64,000 nt of DNA from Sutterella sp. (GTDB taxonomy: Bacteria; Pseudomonadota; Gammaproteobacteria; Burkholderiales; Burkholderiaceae_F): positions 1 through 64,000 of the forward strand of contig JAHHRF010000002.1 in assembly GCA_020025955.1 (NCBI GenBank). The letters are read 5' to 3'. Each line of letters starts with the position of its first letter. Positions within the stretch are counted from its first letter, which is position 1. The notes under the pieces were generated by a model. The model searched no databases. It saw only the letters and a program-made list of their open reading frames with translations, and was not told the DNA's origin. This document shows, in pieces, positions 9,401-17,642 of the stretch. The position numbers and the translations under genes are program-made.

Positions 9401-12400
9401 CCTTTCGGTGGGTTTAACGAAGAAAGATGCCCTCTCTGAAGAAGGGTTAGAACCTACGCCGCGTAGCACCATGGAATTACGTCGAATCCAAGGGTTGGCC
9501 GCCGGTCTCATTGACCCCAACTCCACGGACGCCGTAACTGGGGCTCAGTTCTATGGTCTGAGTAAGCTCCTCGATGACCGCACGCAACCCATGACTTTAA
9601 GTGGGAAGGCTAACGGTACGGCAGTTCCTGGGTTCACGCTTGAGAGCAAGGACGCCTTATCCCTTGAAACGGATGAGAACCTGACCTTAACGATGGCGGA
9701 CAAGACCGCGGCGACCGATAAAAAGATCGCCTTGGGTCTCTCGCGCAATCTCTCCGTTGACAGTTTGACGTTGGGCACCGCGGGCAAAACCGTACGTCTC
9801 GCTACAGACGCCACTGGTAACGCCATTTTGGATGCCACGGGCAAAACCGTTAACCTCAAGGCGCAAAACCTCTCCTTTGACACCAATGCTGGTCTCCTCA
9901 ATGGCGACATGACGGCAGGGACGGGTGCGCACTCCGATACAACCCTTACCTTTGGCGCGGGGAGCACTCCCTTGAGCCTCACGGCAGCAGCTGGCGCAGC
10001 TTCCCCCGTGGGCGTGGTGAATTTGGATAATCGTCGCCTTCAAGGCTTAGTCGCTGGCAAGGTTTCCGCGGACTCCACCGATGCGGTGATCGGGAGCCAA
10101 CTCTATCGCGTAGCTGAAGCCTTGAACACGAAAATTGATAACCATAAAAGTGGGGCCACCTTTAAGATTTCCTCGGGTGTCGCTGGCTCTCAAGAAGGCA
10201 CCATTGACGATTCCACTAAGAAGTTAACGCTCCAAGGGAGCAACAACGTAGCGGTAAAACTCAACGTCGACACGCCTACCGATCCTCAGTTCACGTTTGA
10301 CTTGAGTGAGAACATTTCGGTGAAGACCTTGGAAGTGGGTGACGCTAACAAGGTGAAGCTCACGACGGATGCTGAAGGTAACCTCACGACCAACAATGGC
10401 AAGGGTGTTGCCCTTGCTAACGGCGCAGATACGTCTAAGCTCGCAACGACGGGGCTCACGGTCGAAAGTGGTGCCGAGAAAACGTCGGTCACCAAGGACG
10501 CTATCAAGGTTGCGAACGGCGCCGATTCTTCTGAACTCAAGAAGGATGGCGTGCACACGACCAATGGCACGAACTCGTCAGACCTGGGCGCTGACAAGTT
10601 AACGATCGCTGGCGCAAACGGTGCCAACCCGAAGGTGGAACTTGGCACTGAAGCCCTCACCTTTACTGGTGCGGGTGGTCATTCCGCTGGTATTGGTTTA
10701 GTGGATGCCGCAGAAGCCCTCCTCTTAAAGGGCAAGAACGTGCTCTTTGGTGGTGCGGACGCGGTGGATACGAGTGACAAGACCTTGGCTGCGAAGGCTT
10801 ACGCCAATGATCCGATCGCTTTCGGTAACGGCAAAACCTTAGCGGTTGATGTCCCAGCTGGGAGCGCAGCACCTGCGGGTGTCGTCAACTTTAACGATCG
10901 TCGCTTACAGGGTTTAGCAGCAGGCAAAGTCTCCGCTGACTCCACCGATGCTGTAAACGGCAGTCAGGTCTTTGGTATTGCTAAGTCGTTAAATACCAAA
11001 ATTGAAGAGAACTCCACGTTCTATAAACTTTCTGACGGCTCTGCCACGGAAGGCGACATCAATCACAGCACGAAGAAGTTAACCGTAAAGGGTGACAACA
11101 ACGTCAAGGTAGCGCTCAAACTCGACAACGCAACGGAACCCGAATTTGACTTGAGTTTAAGTGACGACTTGTCGGTGAAAACCTTGGAAGTGGGTGACGC
11201 CCATAAGGTGAAGCTCACGACGGATGATGAGGGCAATCTCACCACCGAAGACGGTAAGGGTGTGGCACTCAAAAACGGGGCTGACACGAGCAAACTCGCA
11301 CCCACGGGCTTAGACGTTACGGATGGGGCCGACAAAGCCTCGGTGACGAAGGACGCTATCAAGGTTGCCAATGGCGCAGATTCTTCTGAACTCAAGAAGG
11401 ATGGCGTGCACACGACCAATGGCACGAACTCGTCGATCCTGGGCGCTGACAAGTTAACGATTGCTGGCACGAATGGCGCCAACCCGAAGGTTGAGCTCGG
11501 TGCCGATGGCCTTAACTTTACGAGTGCTAATAACAAGACAGCAGGCATTTCCTTGTCTGATGCCGCCGACGCCCTCCTCTTAAAGGGCAAGAACATGCTC
11601 TTTGGCGAGGCCACCCAAGTTGCGACGGGGAACCAAACCTTAGCTGATGCCGCGTACACCGATACAGCGCTCAACCTGGATACGGGCAAGACCTTGAACA
11701 TTGCTACGCCGGCTGGCAGTGGCACGCCCAAGGGCGTCGTCAACTTTGACGATCGTCGCTTGCAAGGGGTGTCTGCAGGGTTAGTCACCGCTGAGTCCAC
11801 CGATGCCATCAACGGTAGCCAACTCTTTGGGGTGACCAAGGCTTTAAATGAAAAGATTGAAGGCTCGACCACCACGTTTAAGCTCTCGAACGGTGTAGCA
11901 GGTGCCGCGGAAGGTGACATCAACCATGACACCACGAAGCTCACCCTCAAGGGTGACAAGAACGTCAGTGTTGCCCTCAATACGGGGACGGCAACGGAAC
12001 CCGAATTCGCCTTGAGTTTGAGTGACAACTTGTCGGTGAAGACTCTTGAAGTGGGTGACGCCAACAAGGTGAAGCTCACGACGGATGCGGAAGGCAACCT
12101 CACCACCGAAGACGGTAAGGGTGTGGCCTTAACCCAAGGCGCTGACTCGAGCAAACTCGATCCGACGGGCTTAACGGTTAAAAACGGCAATGATGAAGCG
12201 TCTGTCAAGAAGGACGCCATCAAGGTCGCCAACGGCGCCGACTCCTCTGAACTTACCAAGGCAGGGCTTGCTATTAAGGGTGACAACGGTAAGGCTGCAA
12301 ACTTAACGGCAAACGCCCTCACCTTAGCGGGCGCCGCCGGTAAAACCTTGTCGCTCACTTCGGACACTACGGGTAACGGGGCAATTAAGCTTGCTGATCC

Positions 12401-15400
12401 CAATGCCACCTTAGGTTTAAACGCCAAGAATCTCTCGATGGCTGCAGACAGTGGCCTCTTGACGGGTGATATGACGGCGGGCGACACGGCCTACAATCCG
12501 ACCTCCTTAACCTTAGGGACGCGCACCTTAGCGATTGATAGCCCCGCGGGGAACACTGCACCTAAGGGCGTCGTCAACTTTGACAATCGTCGCTTACAGG
12601 GCGTGGCCGCTGGTAAGGTCTCTCAAGAATCCACGGATGCCATCAATGGGAGCCAACTCTTTGGGGTGACCAAGGCCTTAAATGACAAGATTGAAGGCTC
12701 GACCACCACGTACGCCTTGTCCGACGGCAATGCTGGGACGGGAACCATCAATCACGACACCACGAAGTTAACCGTAAAGGGTGACGATAACGTCTTGGTG
12801 GCTTTGGATACCACGACGACAACGACGCCGCAATTTAACGTGACCTTGAGCAAAACCCTCTCGGTTGAATCCTTGTCGTTAGAAAAGGATGGACACAAGG
12901 CTACGCTCTCGGTGGACGCAAACGATGCCATCGTGACGGGCGGTAAGACGCTTTCTGTCGCGGATGGTGCTGACACGACCACGGTCGAAAAGGACGGTCT
13001 AACGGTTAAGAATGGCGACGACGTAGCGTCTGTCAAGAAGGACGCCATCAAGGTTGCCAATGGCGATAACACGTCTGAACTCAAGAAGGATGGCGTACAC
13101 ACGACCAATGGCACGAACTCGTCGACCCTGGGCGCTGACAAGTTAACGATTGCGGGCACGAATGGCGCCAACCCGAAGGTTGAGCTCGATGCTAATGGTC
13201 TTAACTTTACGAGCGCAGGTGGCAAAACCGCTGGTATTGGTTTGGCTGACGGCGCTGACGCCCTTCTCTTAAAGGGCAAGAATGTGCTCTTTGGTGGCGC
13301 GAACGCGGTGGATACAAGTGACAAGACCTTGGCTGCCGAGGCTTATACCAATACGCCGATCGCTTTCGGTAACGGCAAAAACTTAACGGTTGATACCCCG
13401 GCTGGGAGCGCAGCACCTGCAGGCGTCGTCAACTTTGACAACCGTCGCTTGCAGGGCGTGGCCGCTGGTAAGGTCTCTCAGGAATCCACGGATGCCATCA
13501 ATGGGAGCCAGCTCTTTGGTGTTGCCAAAGCTTTAAGTGAACAAGTGGCTTCGAGCACATTACCGATTCATGTCTCGGGCATGAACGATAAGACGGCTAC
13601 GGGCACCTTTGATTTGGGCTCTGATGCAAAGCTCGCCTTTACGACGGATGCCAACTTGGGCTTAACGGTAACGGCAGCGGCAAACGCTCAGGATCCCAAC
13701 ACGGTGGCGTTAAAGCTCAACGACAACCTGTCGGTGGGCACCATCGAAGTCGGGAATACGGGCAACGCTGCTGACAAGAAGGTGAAACTTTCGGTCGACA
13801 CCAACGGGAACCTCACCACCGATGACGGCAAGGGCTTAGCGCTCGCGAAGGACGGCAATGAAACCCACGTCGCGACGACGGGGCTTAACGTCAAGAACGG
13901 TGATGATGAAGCCTCTGTTTCGAAGGACGCCATCAAGGTTGCGAACGGCGCGGATTCCTCTGAACTCAAGAAGGATGGTCTGCACACGAAGAGTGCAACG
14001 AACACGTCCGACTTGACGGCCGATAAGTTAACGATTGCTGGCACCAATGGCGCCGATCCGAAGGTTGAACTCGGCACGGATGCCCTCACCTTTACCAAGG
14101 CGGGCAAAACCGCAGGGATTGGCCTGTCGGACACGGCCGAAGCGCTTCTCTTAAAGGGCAAGAACATGCTCTTTGGGGACGCTACGGGTATCGCTAATGG
14201 GCCTGAAACCTTAGCGGGCGAGGGATACACTGATACCTCGATCGCGCTCGATGGCGGGAAGACCTTAGCCATTAATTTGCCGGCGGGTAACGGTGCACCC
14301 AAGGGCGTTGTCAACTTCGACAACCGTCGCTTGCAGGGTGTGGCCGCGGGTAAGGTTTCCAAGGAATCCACGGATGCGATTAACGGGAGCCAGCTCTTTG
14401 GGGTCACGCAGGCCTTAAATGACAAGATTGAAGGCTCGACCACCACGTACGCCTTGTCGGATGGCAAGACGGGCTCGACGGAAGGCACCATCAATCATGG
14501 CACCACGAAGTTAACCGTGAAGGGCGATGAAAACGTTCAAGTGGCCTTAGACGTCACCACGGCCACCACGCCGCAATTTAACGTAACCCTCAATAAGGCT
14601 CTATCGGTTGAAACCTTGACCTTAGGGAAGGCTGGTCACCAGGCAACGTTGTCGGTGGACGAACATGACACGATCCAGACGGGCGGCAAAGCCTTAGCGG
14701 TTGCGGATGGGGCTGACTCGACCACGGTCGCCAAGGATGGGCTCACGGTCAAGAACGGTGCTGATGAAGCCTCTGTCAAGAAGGATGCCATCAAGGTCGC
14801 TAATGGCGACGACTCGGCTGAACTCAAGAAGGACGGTCTCACGGTAGCGGGCGCGGCCGATAAGAAGTCTGCCCTCTCGGCGGACGGCTTAACGATTAAT
14901 GGCGCCGCAGGGAAAGCCATTACGTTAAAGTCCGACACCACTGGGAATGCCATTTTGGACGCTGCGGGTCAGACCTTTAATGTGAAGGCGAAGAACTTCT
15001 CCATGGCTGACGATGGTTCGTTACTCACGGGCAATATGACCGCGGGTGACGGGGCTCACACGTACACGCAGCTCACCTTTAATTCGGGCACGCCCTTAAC
15101 GGTGACGGCACCGGCAGGTGCGGGTGCTCCCGCGGGTGTGGTGAACTTCGCCAACCGTCGCTTGCAAGGTTTGGCCGCAGGGCTCGTCTCGGCGACGTCC
15201 ACGGACGCCATTAACGGTAGCCAGCTCTATGGGGTGGCGGAAAGCTTGTCGGCTCAAATCACGGCAGGCACCCGTCCGATCCATGTGTCGGGGTCCAATA
15301 ACGGGTCGGCTCTCACGGGCTTTGACTTAGGGGCTGACGCCAAACTGGAATTCGTGACGGATAAGAATGTTACGCTGGCGTTAGAGAAGGCGCCTGACGG

Positions 15401-17504
15401 CTCGACGGATCCCAACAAGGTGTCCTTGGCCTTAAATCCGAAGCTCTCGCTCGAAAGCTTGGAGTTGGGGAATACGGGGAATGCTGCTACGGATAAGCCT
15501 CTTACCTTAAGCGTGGACGCCGAGGGGAACCTCACCACGGATAAGGGTCAGGGGATTGCGCTTGCGAAGGACGGCAACACCACGACGGTGGCGCCCACGG
15601 GTGTTACCTCGAAGACCGCCACGAACGAAGCCGCTTTAACGGCCGATAAGCTCGCGCTCGCTGGGAACCAACCCACCGACGCCAAGGCTGAGCTCACCCA
15701 AAAGGACTTAACCTTTACGGGCGCTCAAAAGGCAGACGGCTCCGCCTCGACTGCGGGGATTGGTTTAGCTGATGCCGCCGACGCGTTAGTCTTGAAGGGG
15801 AAGAACGTCCTCTTTGGGGACGCGACGGACGTGGCTACGGGAGCACAAACGGCTGGGGCCGATGCGCTCACGGACGCGGACAAGACCTTAACGTTTAATA
15901 ACGGGAAGACCTTGAGCTTGGGCGACTTGCCTGCGGGTAGCACACCTAAGGGTGTCATTAACGCTGACGACCGTCGTATCCAAGGGATTGCTGCAGGGAA
16001 AGTCTCCGCTGAATCCACCGATGCGATTAACGGGAGCCAACTCTACCGTGTGGCAGAAGCCTTGGCTCAACAGGTGAACAATACCCAAACGAGCTTTGAC
16101 CTCTCCGACGGGACGACTCAGGGGACGGTTAACCATGACACCACGTCGCTTACCTTCAAGGGTGACGACAACGTCAAGGTAACGCTCAAGACCAACCCAG
16201 GGGCGACGCCGGAGTTTGACTTCGCGCTCGCTTCGGACATCAAGGTCGGGACCGTTACCGTGGGTGACACGGGGGTGGCTGGCGCCAAGACCGTGAAGCT
16301 CTCGGTCAATACGGAAGGGAACCTCACCACGGACGCGGGGCAAGGCGTTGCCATCACGAAGGGTAACGACACCACGTCCCTCTTAGCGGACGGGCTGCAT
16401 GCCAAGAATCAAACCGCCTCGGCGGATTTGACGGCAGCGGGTCTCGCTGTGAAGGGTGAGAACGACAAGGCCACGACGGTGGACGCGGGTTCGATGACGC
16501 TCACAGGCGCTGCGGGTAAAACCGTGACCCTCTCGGCGGATACGGACGGCAACGCCCACCTTCAGGCGGATAACGTCGCGTTAGGGACGGGCGCTACGGT
16601 AACGGACGCCCAAGCCTTACCTGACACCGTGACGGTGACAGACATCAGCACGGTCACTCTTAAGACCGATGAAATGGCAGGGGTGACGGCGGCAGGCGTG
16701 GTCTCCCTTGGGGCCGCCAACGCTGAACGACGTCTCCAAAACGTCGCCGCGGGCATGATTTCTGCTCAGTCGACGGACGCCATCAACGGGAGCCAACTCT
16801 TTGCCTTAGCTAAGGAAGTGGCCAAGATCCCGGTGACCAAACTCGATGCCAAGGACAACTTGACCATCGGTGGTACGGTGGGAGCGAATGCCGAATCCAC
16901 GACCGCGTTAGGGAAGAACACCCAAACGGACGGCACGGGTGCCGTGGCTTTAGGCTCGGGCGCCAGTGCGCAAGGTGACGGTGCGGTGGCGATCGGTCAG
17001 AAGGCTCAAGCGCAAGGCAACGGCGTTGCGTTAGGGGACGGTGCCCAGGCCACGGCCGGGAACGTAGCCTTAGGCGCTGGGTCGAGTGCCCTAGAGCGTG
17101 CTGACCTCGCTCCTGGCGTTGTCGGGGTTGTGAGCGTCGGTAACGAAGCCAACGGCGAAACCCGCATCATCGCTGGGGTCGCGGACGGCACCCGCCCGAC
17201 GGACGCTGTCAACGTTCGACAGATGGAACGCTTTGGCCAAGGGGTCAATCAACGCATCACGAACTTGCAAGACGAGTCGCGTGGCGGGATTGCCTCGGTT
17301 GCTGCGATGGCGAACTTGCCCCCGGCCTTCCGTCCGGGTCAGTCCGGCGTGACGATGGGGATGGGGAACTTCAAGGGCTCCTCCGCCATTGCCATTGGGG
17401 CCACCCACATGAACGAACGTGGCGACGTGGTCATGAAGCTCTCGGGCTCGGTATCCGACAACGGCGACGCCGTGGTCGGGGCTGGGGTCGGGTTCTACTG
17501 GTAA
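6417..17504 (+). CDS. Giant trimeric autotransporter adhesin (YadA/Hia type)
   Basis: The 3,695-residue product would trimerise on the cell surface and mediate adhesion or autoaggregation. It begins with an extended signal peptide (MNKIFKVKFNVRTG..., the ESPR type) followed by a hydrophobic core ending at PASSAP (about residue 62). A head of Asn/Thr-ladder coils follows (GxxNT repeats such as GSDNTV, GRSNTV, GEGNKA), including three near-identical 54-residue units, and then classic AIG/ALG head coils near residues 830-940. The stalk has ten neck motifs of the form RRLQGxAAGKVSxxSTDAINGSQL, spaced about 280 residues apart for most of its length. The C-terminus has a last neck (TRPTDAVNVRQMERF) and a YadA-like anchor ending VGAGVGFYW, which forms the 12-strand trimer pore. 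The gene has a good ribosome-binding site and is monocistronic. The ligand is unknown. Confidence 0.95.
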   Translation: MNKIFKVKFNVRTGVYAVVSELITNKKKKSEQGAASTPSLLARTLPLLACGLLSAAPASSAPQAGSYNNDVVAGVDLHMEDNKKIDLENWDQVYWYLKTVRPNAVVVRGVENYVFVGKSKNDHYSLGNWGGSVLGSYNRLGQNKSSIVGLSNVIEGSDFSNPNTRVHLLANGLVERQSNGNFVTNDSFPDAPSHPKVIDFIAGSSVVGLKNAVLENSFGAQALGSYNAIGMQTGFANTIGAFNVVGDKSDFVTTLGARNKVDQRNATTLLSGYNNTTGQETTDTYVTGGSNTLGKKNAKINLYGQRNTLQNGIEKLNVFGSDNTVESDANQSSNTFASTLLGDGNTLKAGSHDNTILGSSNTIDRISQKVFVSGRSNTVGVNNSNVTFVGLTNTAGANNQNIYFFGEGNKASNGANTIYAFGRGNTVGDRASLSLLIGNNNAAGDGAQQSVLTGMQNTVNGVQTAVLTGVNNTATGGNWASDFALYGMNNSINSAMDARSVTLNGVSNSISSANDAEFMTVNGTNNRITDAAQTQHWAIFGSENALSSLTGAKNLTLNGVKNSISSAASAEFMTVNGTSNRITDAAKTQHLAILGSENALSSLTGAKNLTLNGVKNSISSAANAEFMTVNGTSNTITNAAKTQHLAIFGSENTLSSVNNAHHLSLHGMTNSIETAAGSDKVSLNGVDNHIRQRVSNINISGVDNVITTHPTGDNFLVHNVNMMGTGLRLVDRKTAFGSGNAQTAERNHNIPANILNYGNNPAGQRLGNVTMIGHDVSVATDSPESTVIGNHINTVSSTQNVGDKKHHTAGQYVAIGNHLGGENAPLVFGRGAIALGTHISGVVGTDSIAIGTNSSSNNWAAVAIGSGAKTGVDTTTPVWGGTYPGDTAVAIGNDTRAEAWMSLAIGYQARTKSRGAGIPHSTVSLGYNALSEGQGNVALGSRTYTDLEGLNFTSGGLKNLKDIQRGDTEKDRIAMLWYDPVKTEVTDVNLKPKSILSVGLTKKDALSEEGLEPTPRSTMELRRIQGLAAGLIDPNSTDAVTGAQFYGLSKLLDDRTQPMTLSGKANGTAVPGFTLESKDALSLETDENLTLTMADKTAATDKKIALGLSRNLSVDSLTLGTAGKTVRLATDATGNAILDATGKTVNLKAQNLSFDTNAGLLNGDMTAGTGAHSDTTLTFGAGSTPLSLTAAAGAASPVGVVNLDNRRLQGLVAGKVSADSTDAVIGSQLYRVAEALNTKIDNHKSGATFKISSGVAGSQEGTIDDSTKKLTLQGSNNVAVKLNVDTPTDPQFTFDLSENISVKTLEVGDANKVKLTTDAEGNLTTNNGKGVALANGADTSKLATTGLTVESGAEKTSVTKDAIKVANGADSSELKKDGVHTTNGTNSSDLGADKLTIAGANGANPKVELGTEALTFTGAGGHSAGIGLVDAAEALLLKGKNVLFGGADAVDTSDKTLAAKAYANDPIAFGNGKTLAVDVPAGSAAPAGVVNFNDRRLQGLAAGKVSADSTDAVNGSQVFGIAKSLNTKIEENSTFYKLSDGSATEGDINHSTKKLTVKGDNNVKVALKLDNATEPEFDLSLSDDLSVKTLEVGDAHKVKLTTDDEGNLTTEDGKGVALKNGADTSKLAPTGLDVTDGADKASVTKDAIKVANGADSSELKKDGVHTTNGTNSSILGADKLTIAGTNGANPKVELGADGLNFTSANNKTAGISLSDAADALLLKGKNMLFGEATQVATGNQTLADAAYTDTALNLDTGKTLNIATPAGSGTPKGVVNFDDRRLQGVSAGLVTAESTDAINGSQLFGVTKALNEKIEGSTTTFKLSNGVAGAAEGDINHDTTKLTLKGDKNVSVALNTGTATEPEFALSLSDNLSVKTLEVGDANKVKLTTDAEGNLTTEDGKGVALTQGADSSKLDPTGLTVKNGNDEASVKKDAIKVANGADSSELTKAGLAIKGDNGKAANLTANALTLAGAAGKTLSLTSDTTGNGAIKLADPNATLGLNAKNLSMAADSGLLTGDMTAGDTAYNPTSLTLGTRTLAIDSPAGNTAPKGVVNFDNRRLQGVAAGKVSQESTDAINGSQLFGVTKALNDKIEGSTTTYALSDGNAGTGTINHDTTKLTVKGDDNVLVALDTTTTTTPQFNVTLSKTLSVESLSLEKDGHKATLSVDANDAIVTGGKTLSVADGADTTTVEKDGLTVKNGDDVASVKKDAIKVANGDNTSELKKDGVHTTNGTNSSTLGADKLTIAGTNGANPKVELDANGLNFTSAGGKTAGIGLADGADALLLKGKNVLFGGANAVDTSDKTLAAEAYTNTPIAFGNGKNLTVDTPAGSAAPAGVVNFDNRRLQGVAAGKVSQESTDAINGSQLFGVAKALSEQVASSTLPIHVSGMNDKTATGTFDLGSDAKLAFTTDANLGLTVTAAANAQDPNTVALKLNDNLSVGTIEVGNTGNAADKKVKLSVDTNGNLTTDDGKGLALAKDGNETHVATTGLNVKNGDDEASVSKDAIKVANGADSSELKKDGLHTKSATNTSDLTADKLTIAGTNGADPKVELGTDALTFTKAGKTAGIGLSDTAEALLLKGKNMLFGDATGIANGPETLAGEGYTDTSIALDGGKTLAINLPAGNGAPKGVVNFDNRRLQGVAAGKVSKESTDAINGSQLFGVTQALNDKIEGSTTTYALSDGKTGSTEGTINHGTTKLTVKGDENVQVALDVTTATTPQFNVTLNKALSVETLTLGKAGHQATLSVDEHDTIQTGGKALAVADGADSTTVAKDGLTVKNGADEASVKKDAIKVANGDDSAELKKDGLTVAGAADKKSALSADGLTINGAAGKAITLKSDTTGNAILDAAGQTFNVKAKNFSMADDGSLLTGNMTAGDGAHTYTQLTFNSGTPLTVTAPAGAGAPAGVVNFANRRLQGLAAGLVSATSTDAINGSQLYGVAESLSAQITAGTRPIHVSGSNNGSALTGFDLGADAKLEFVTDKNVTLALEKAPDGSTDPNKVSLALNPKLSLESLELGNTGNAATDKPLTLSVDAEGNLTTDKGQGIALAKDGNTTTVAPTGVTSKTATNEAALTADKLALAGNQPTDAKAELTQKDLTFTGAQKADGSASTAGIGLADAADALVLKGKNVLFGDATDVATGAQTAGADALTDADKTLTFNNGKTLSLGDLPAGSTPKGVINADDRRIQGIAAGKVSAESTDAINGSQLYRVAEALAQQVNNTQTSFDLSDGTTQGTVNHDTTSLTFKGDDNVKVTLKTNPGATPEFDFALASDIKVGTVTVGDTGVAGAKTVKLSVNTEGNLTTDAGQGVAITKGNDTTSLLADGLHAKNQTASADLTAAGLAVKGENDKATTVDAGSMTLTGAAGKTVTLSADTDGNAHLQADNVALGTGATVTDAQALPDTVTVTDISTVTLKTDEMAGVTAAGVVSLGAANAERRLQNVAAGMISAQSTDAINGSQLFALAKEVAKIPVTKLDAKDNLTIGGTVGANAESTTALGKNTQTDGTGAVALGSGASAQGDGAVAIGQKAQAQGNGVALGDGAQATAGNVALGAGSSALERADLAPGVVGVVSVGNEANGETRIIAGVADGTRPTDAVNVRQMERFGQGVNQRITNLQDESRGGIASVAAMANLPPAFRPGQSGVTMGMGNFKGSSAIAIGATHMNERGDVVMKLSGSVSDNGDAVVGAGVGFYW
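7923..8408 (+). repeat. Three tandem 162-bp repeats in the adhesin head
   Basis: Copies at 7923-8084, 8085-8246 and 8247-8408 are nearly identical in DNA and keep the reading frame (54 codons each, starting LNGVKNSISSA). Such similarity at silent positions suggests recent duplication or gene conversion. Confidence 0.9.
9481..16810 (+). repeat. Ten degenerate stalk/neck repeat units in the adhesin
   Basis: Neck motifs begin near 9481, 10033, 10899, 11755, 12589, 13441, 14324, 15157, 15969 and 16727, giving mostly 815-885-bp units. Several blocks between necks (for example KVELG, LLLKGKN, KDAIKVANG) are almost identical in DNA between units, consistent with expansion by unequal recombination. 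Confidence 0.85.
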
Positions 17505-17513
17505 GACCAACCA

Positions 17514-17543
17514 CCAAGGGGGGCTTTGAATCGCCCCCCTTGG
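17514..17543 (+). terminator. Strong hairpin after the adhesin gene
   Basis: CCAAGGGGGGC (17514-17524) and GCCCCCCTTGG (17533-17543) form a perfect 11-bp stem ten bases after the stop. There is no T-tract directly after it, so it may act together with the next hairpin or protect the 3' end. Confidence 0.6.
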
Positions 17544-17581
17544 AAGGTGACCTCGTCAAACCATCACCCCAACGCAAACCA

Positions 17582-17628
17582 AAGGGGCTTGAGGGATATC
17601 GAATCCCCCAAGCCCCTTCTTTATTTTG
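17582..17628. terminator. Terminator between convergent genes
   Basis: AAGGGGCTTG (17582-17591) pairs with CAAGCCCCTT (17609-17618), with extra inner pairs. CTTCTTTATTTT follows on the plus strand. It lies between the adhesin and the leftward TonB receptor and may serve both. Confidence 0.75.
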
Positions 17629-17642
17629 GAACCGTTAGGCCC

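Noticed and set aside
11063..12487. A 474-codon open frame antisense to the adhesin stalk, with smaller ones at 7871-8374, 12752-13324 and 13688-14494
   Set aside because: They mirror the repetitive, compositionally biased adhesin codons, have low-complexity Ser/Pro/Leu products and no ribosome-binding sites.
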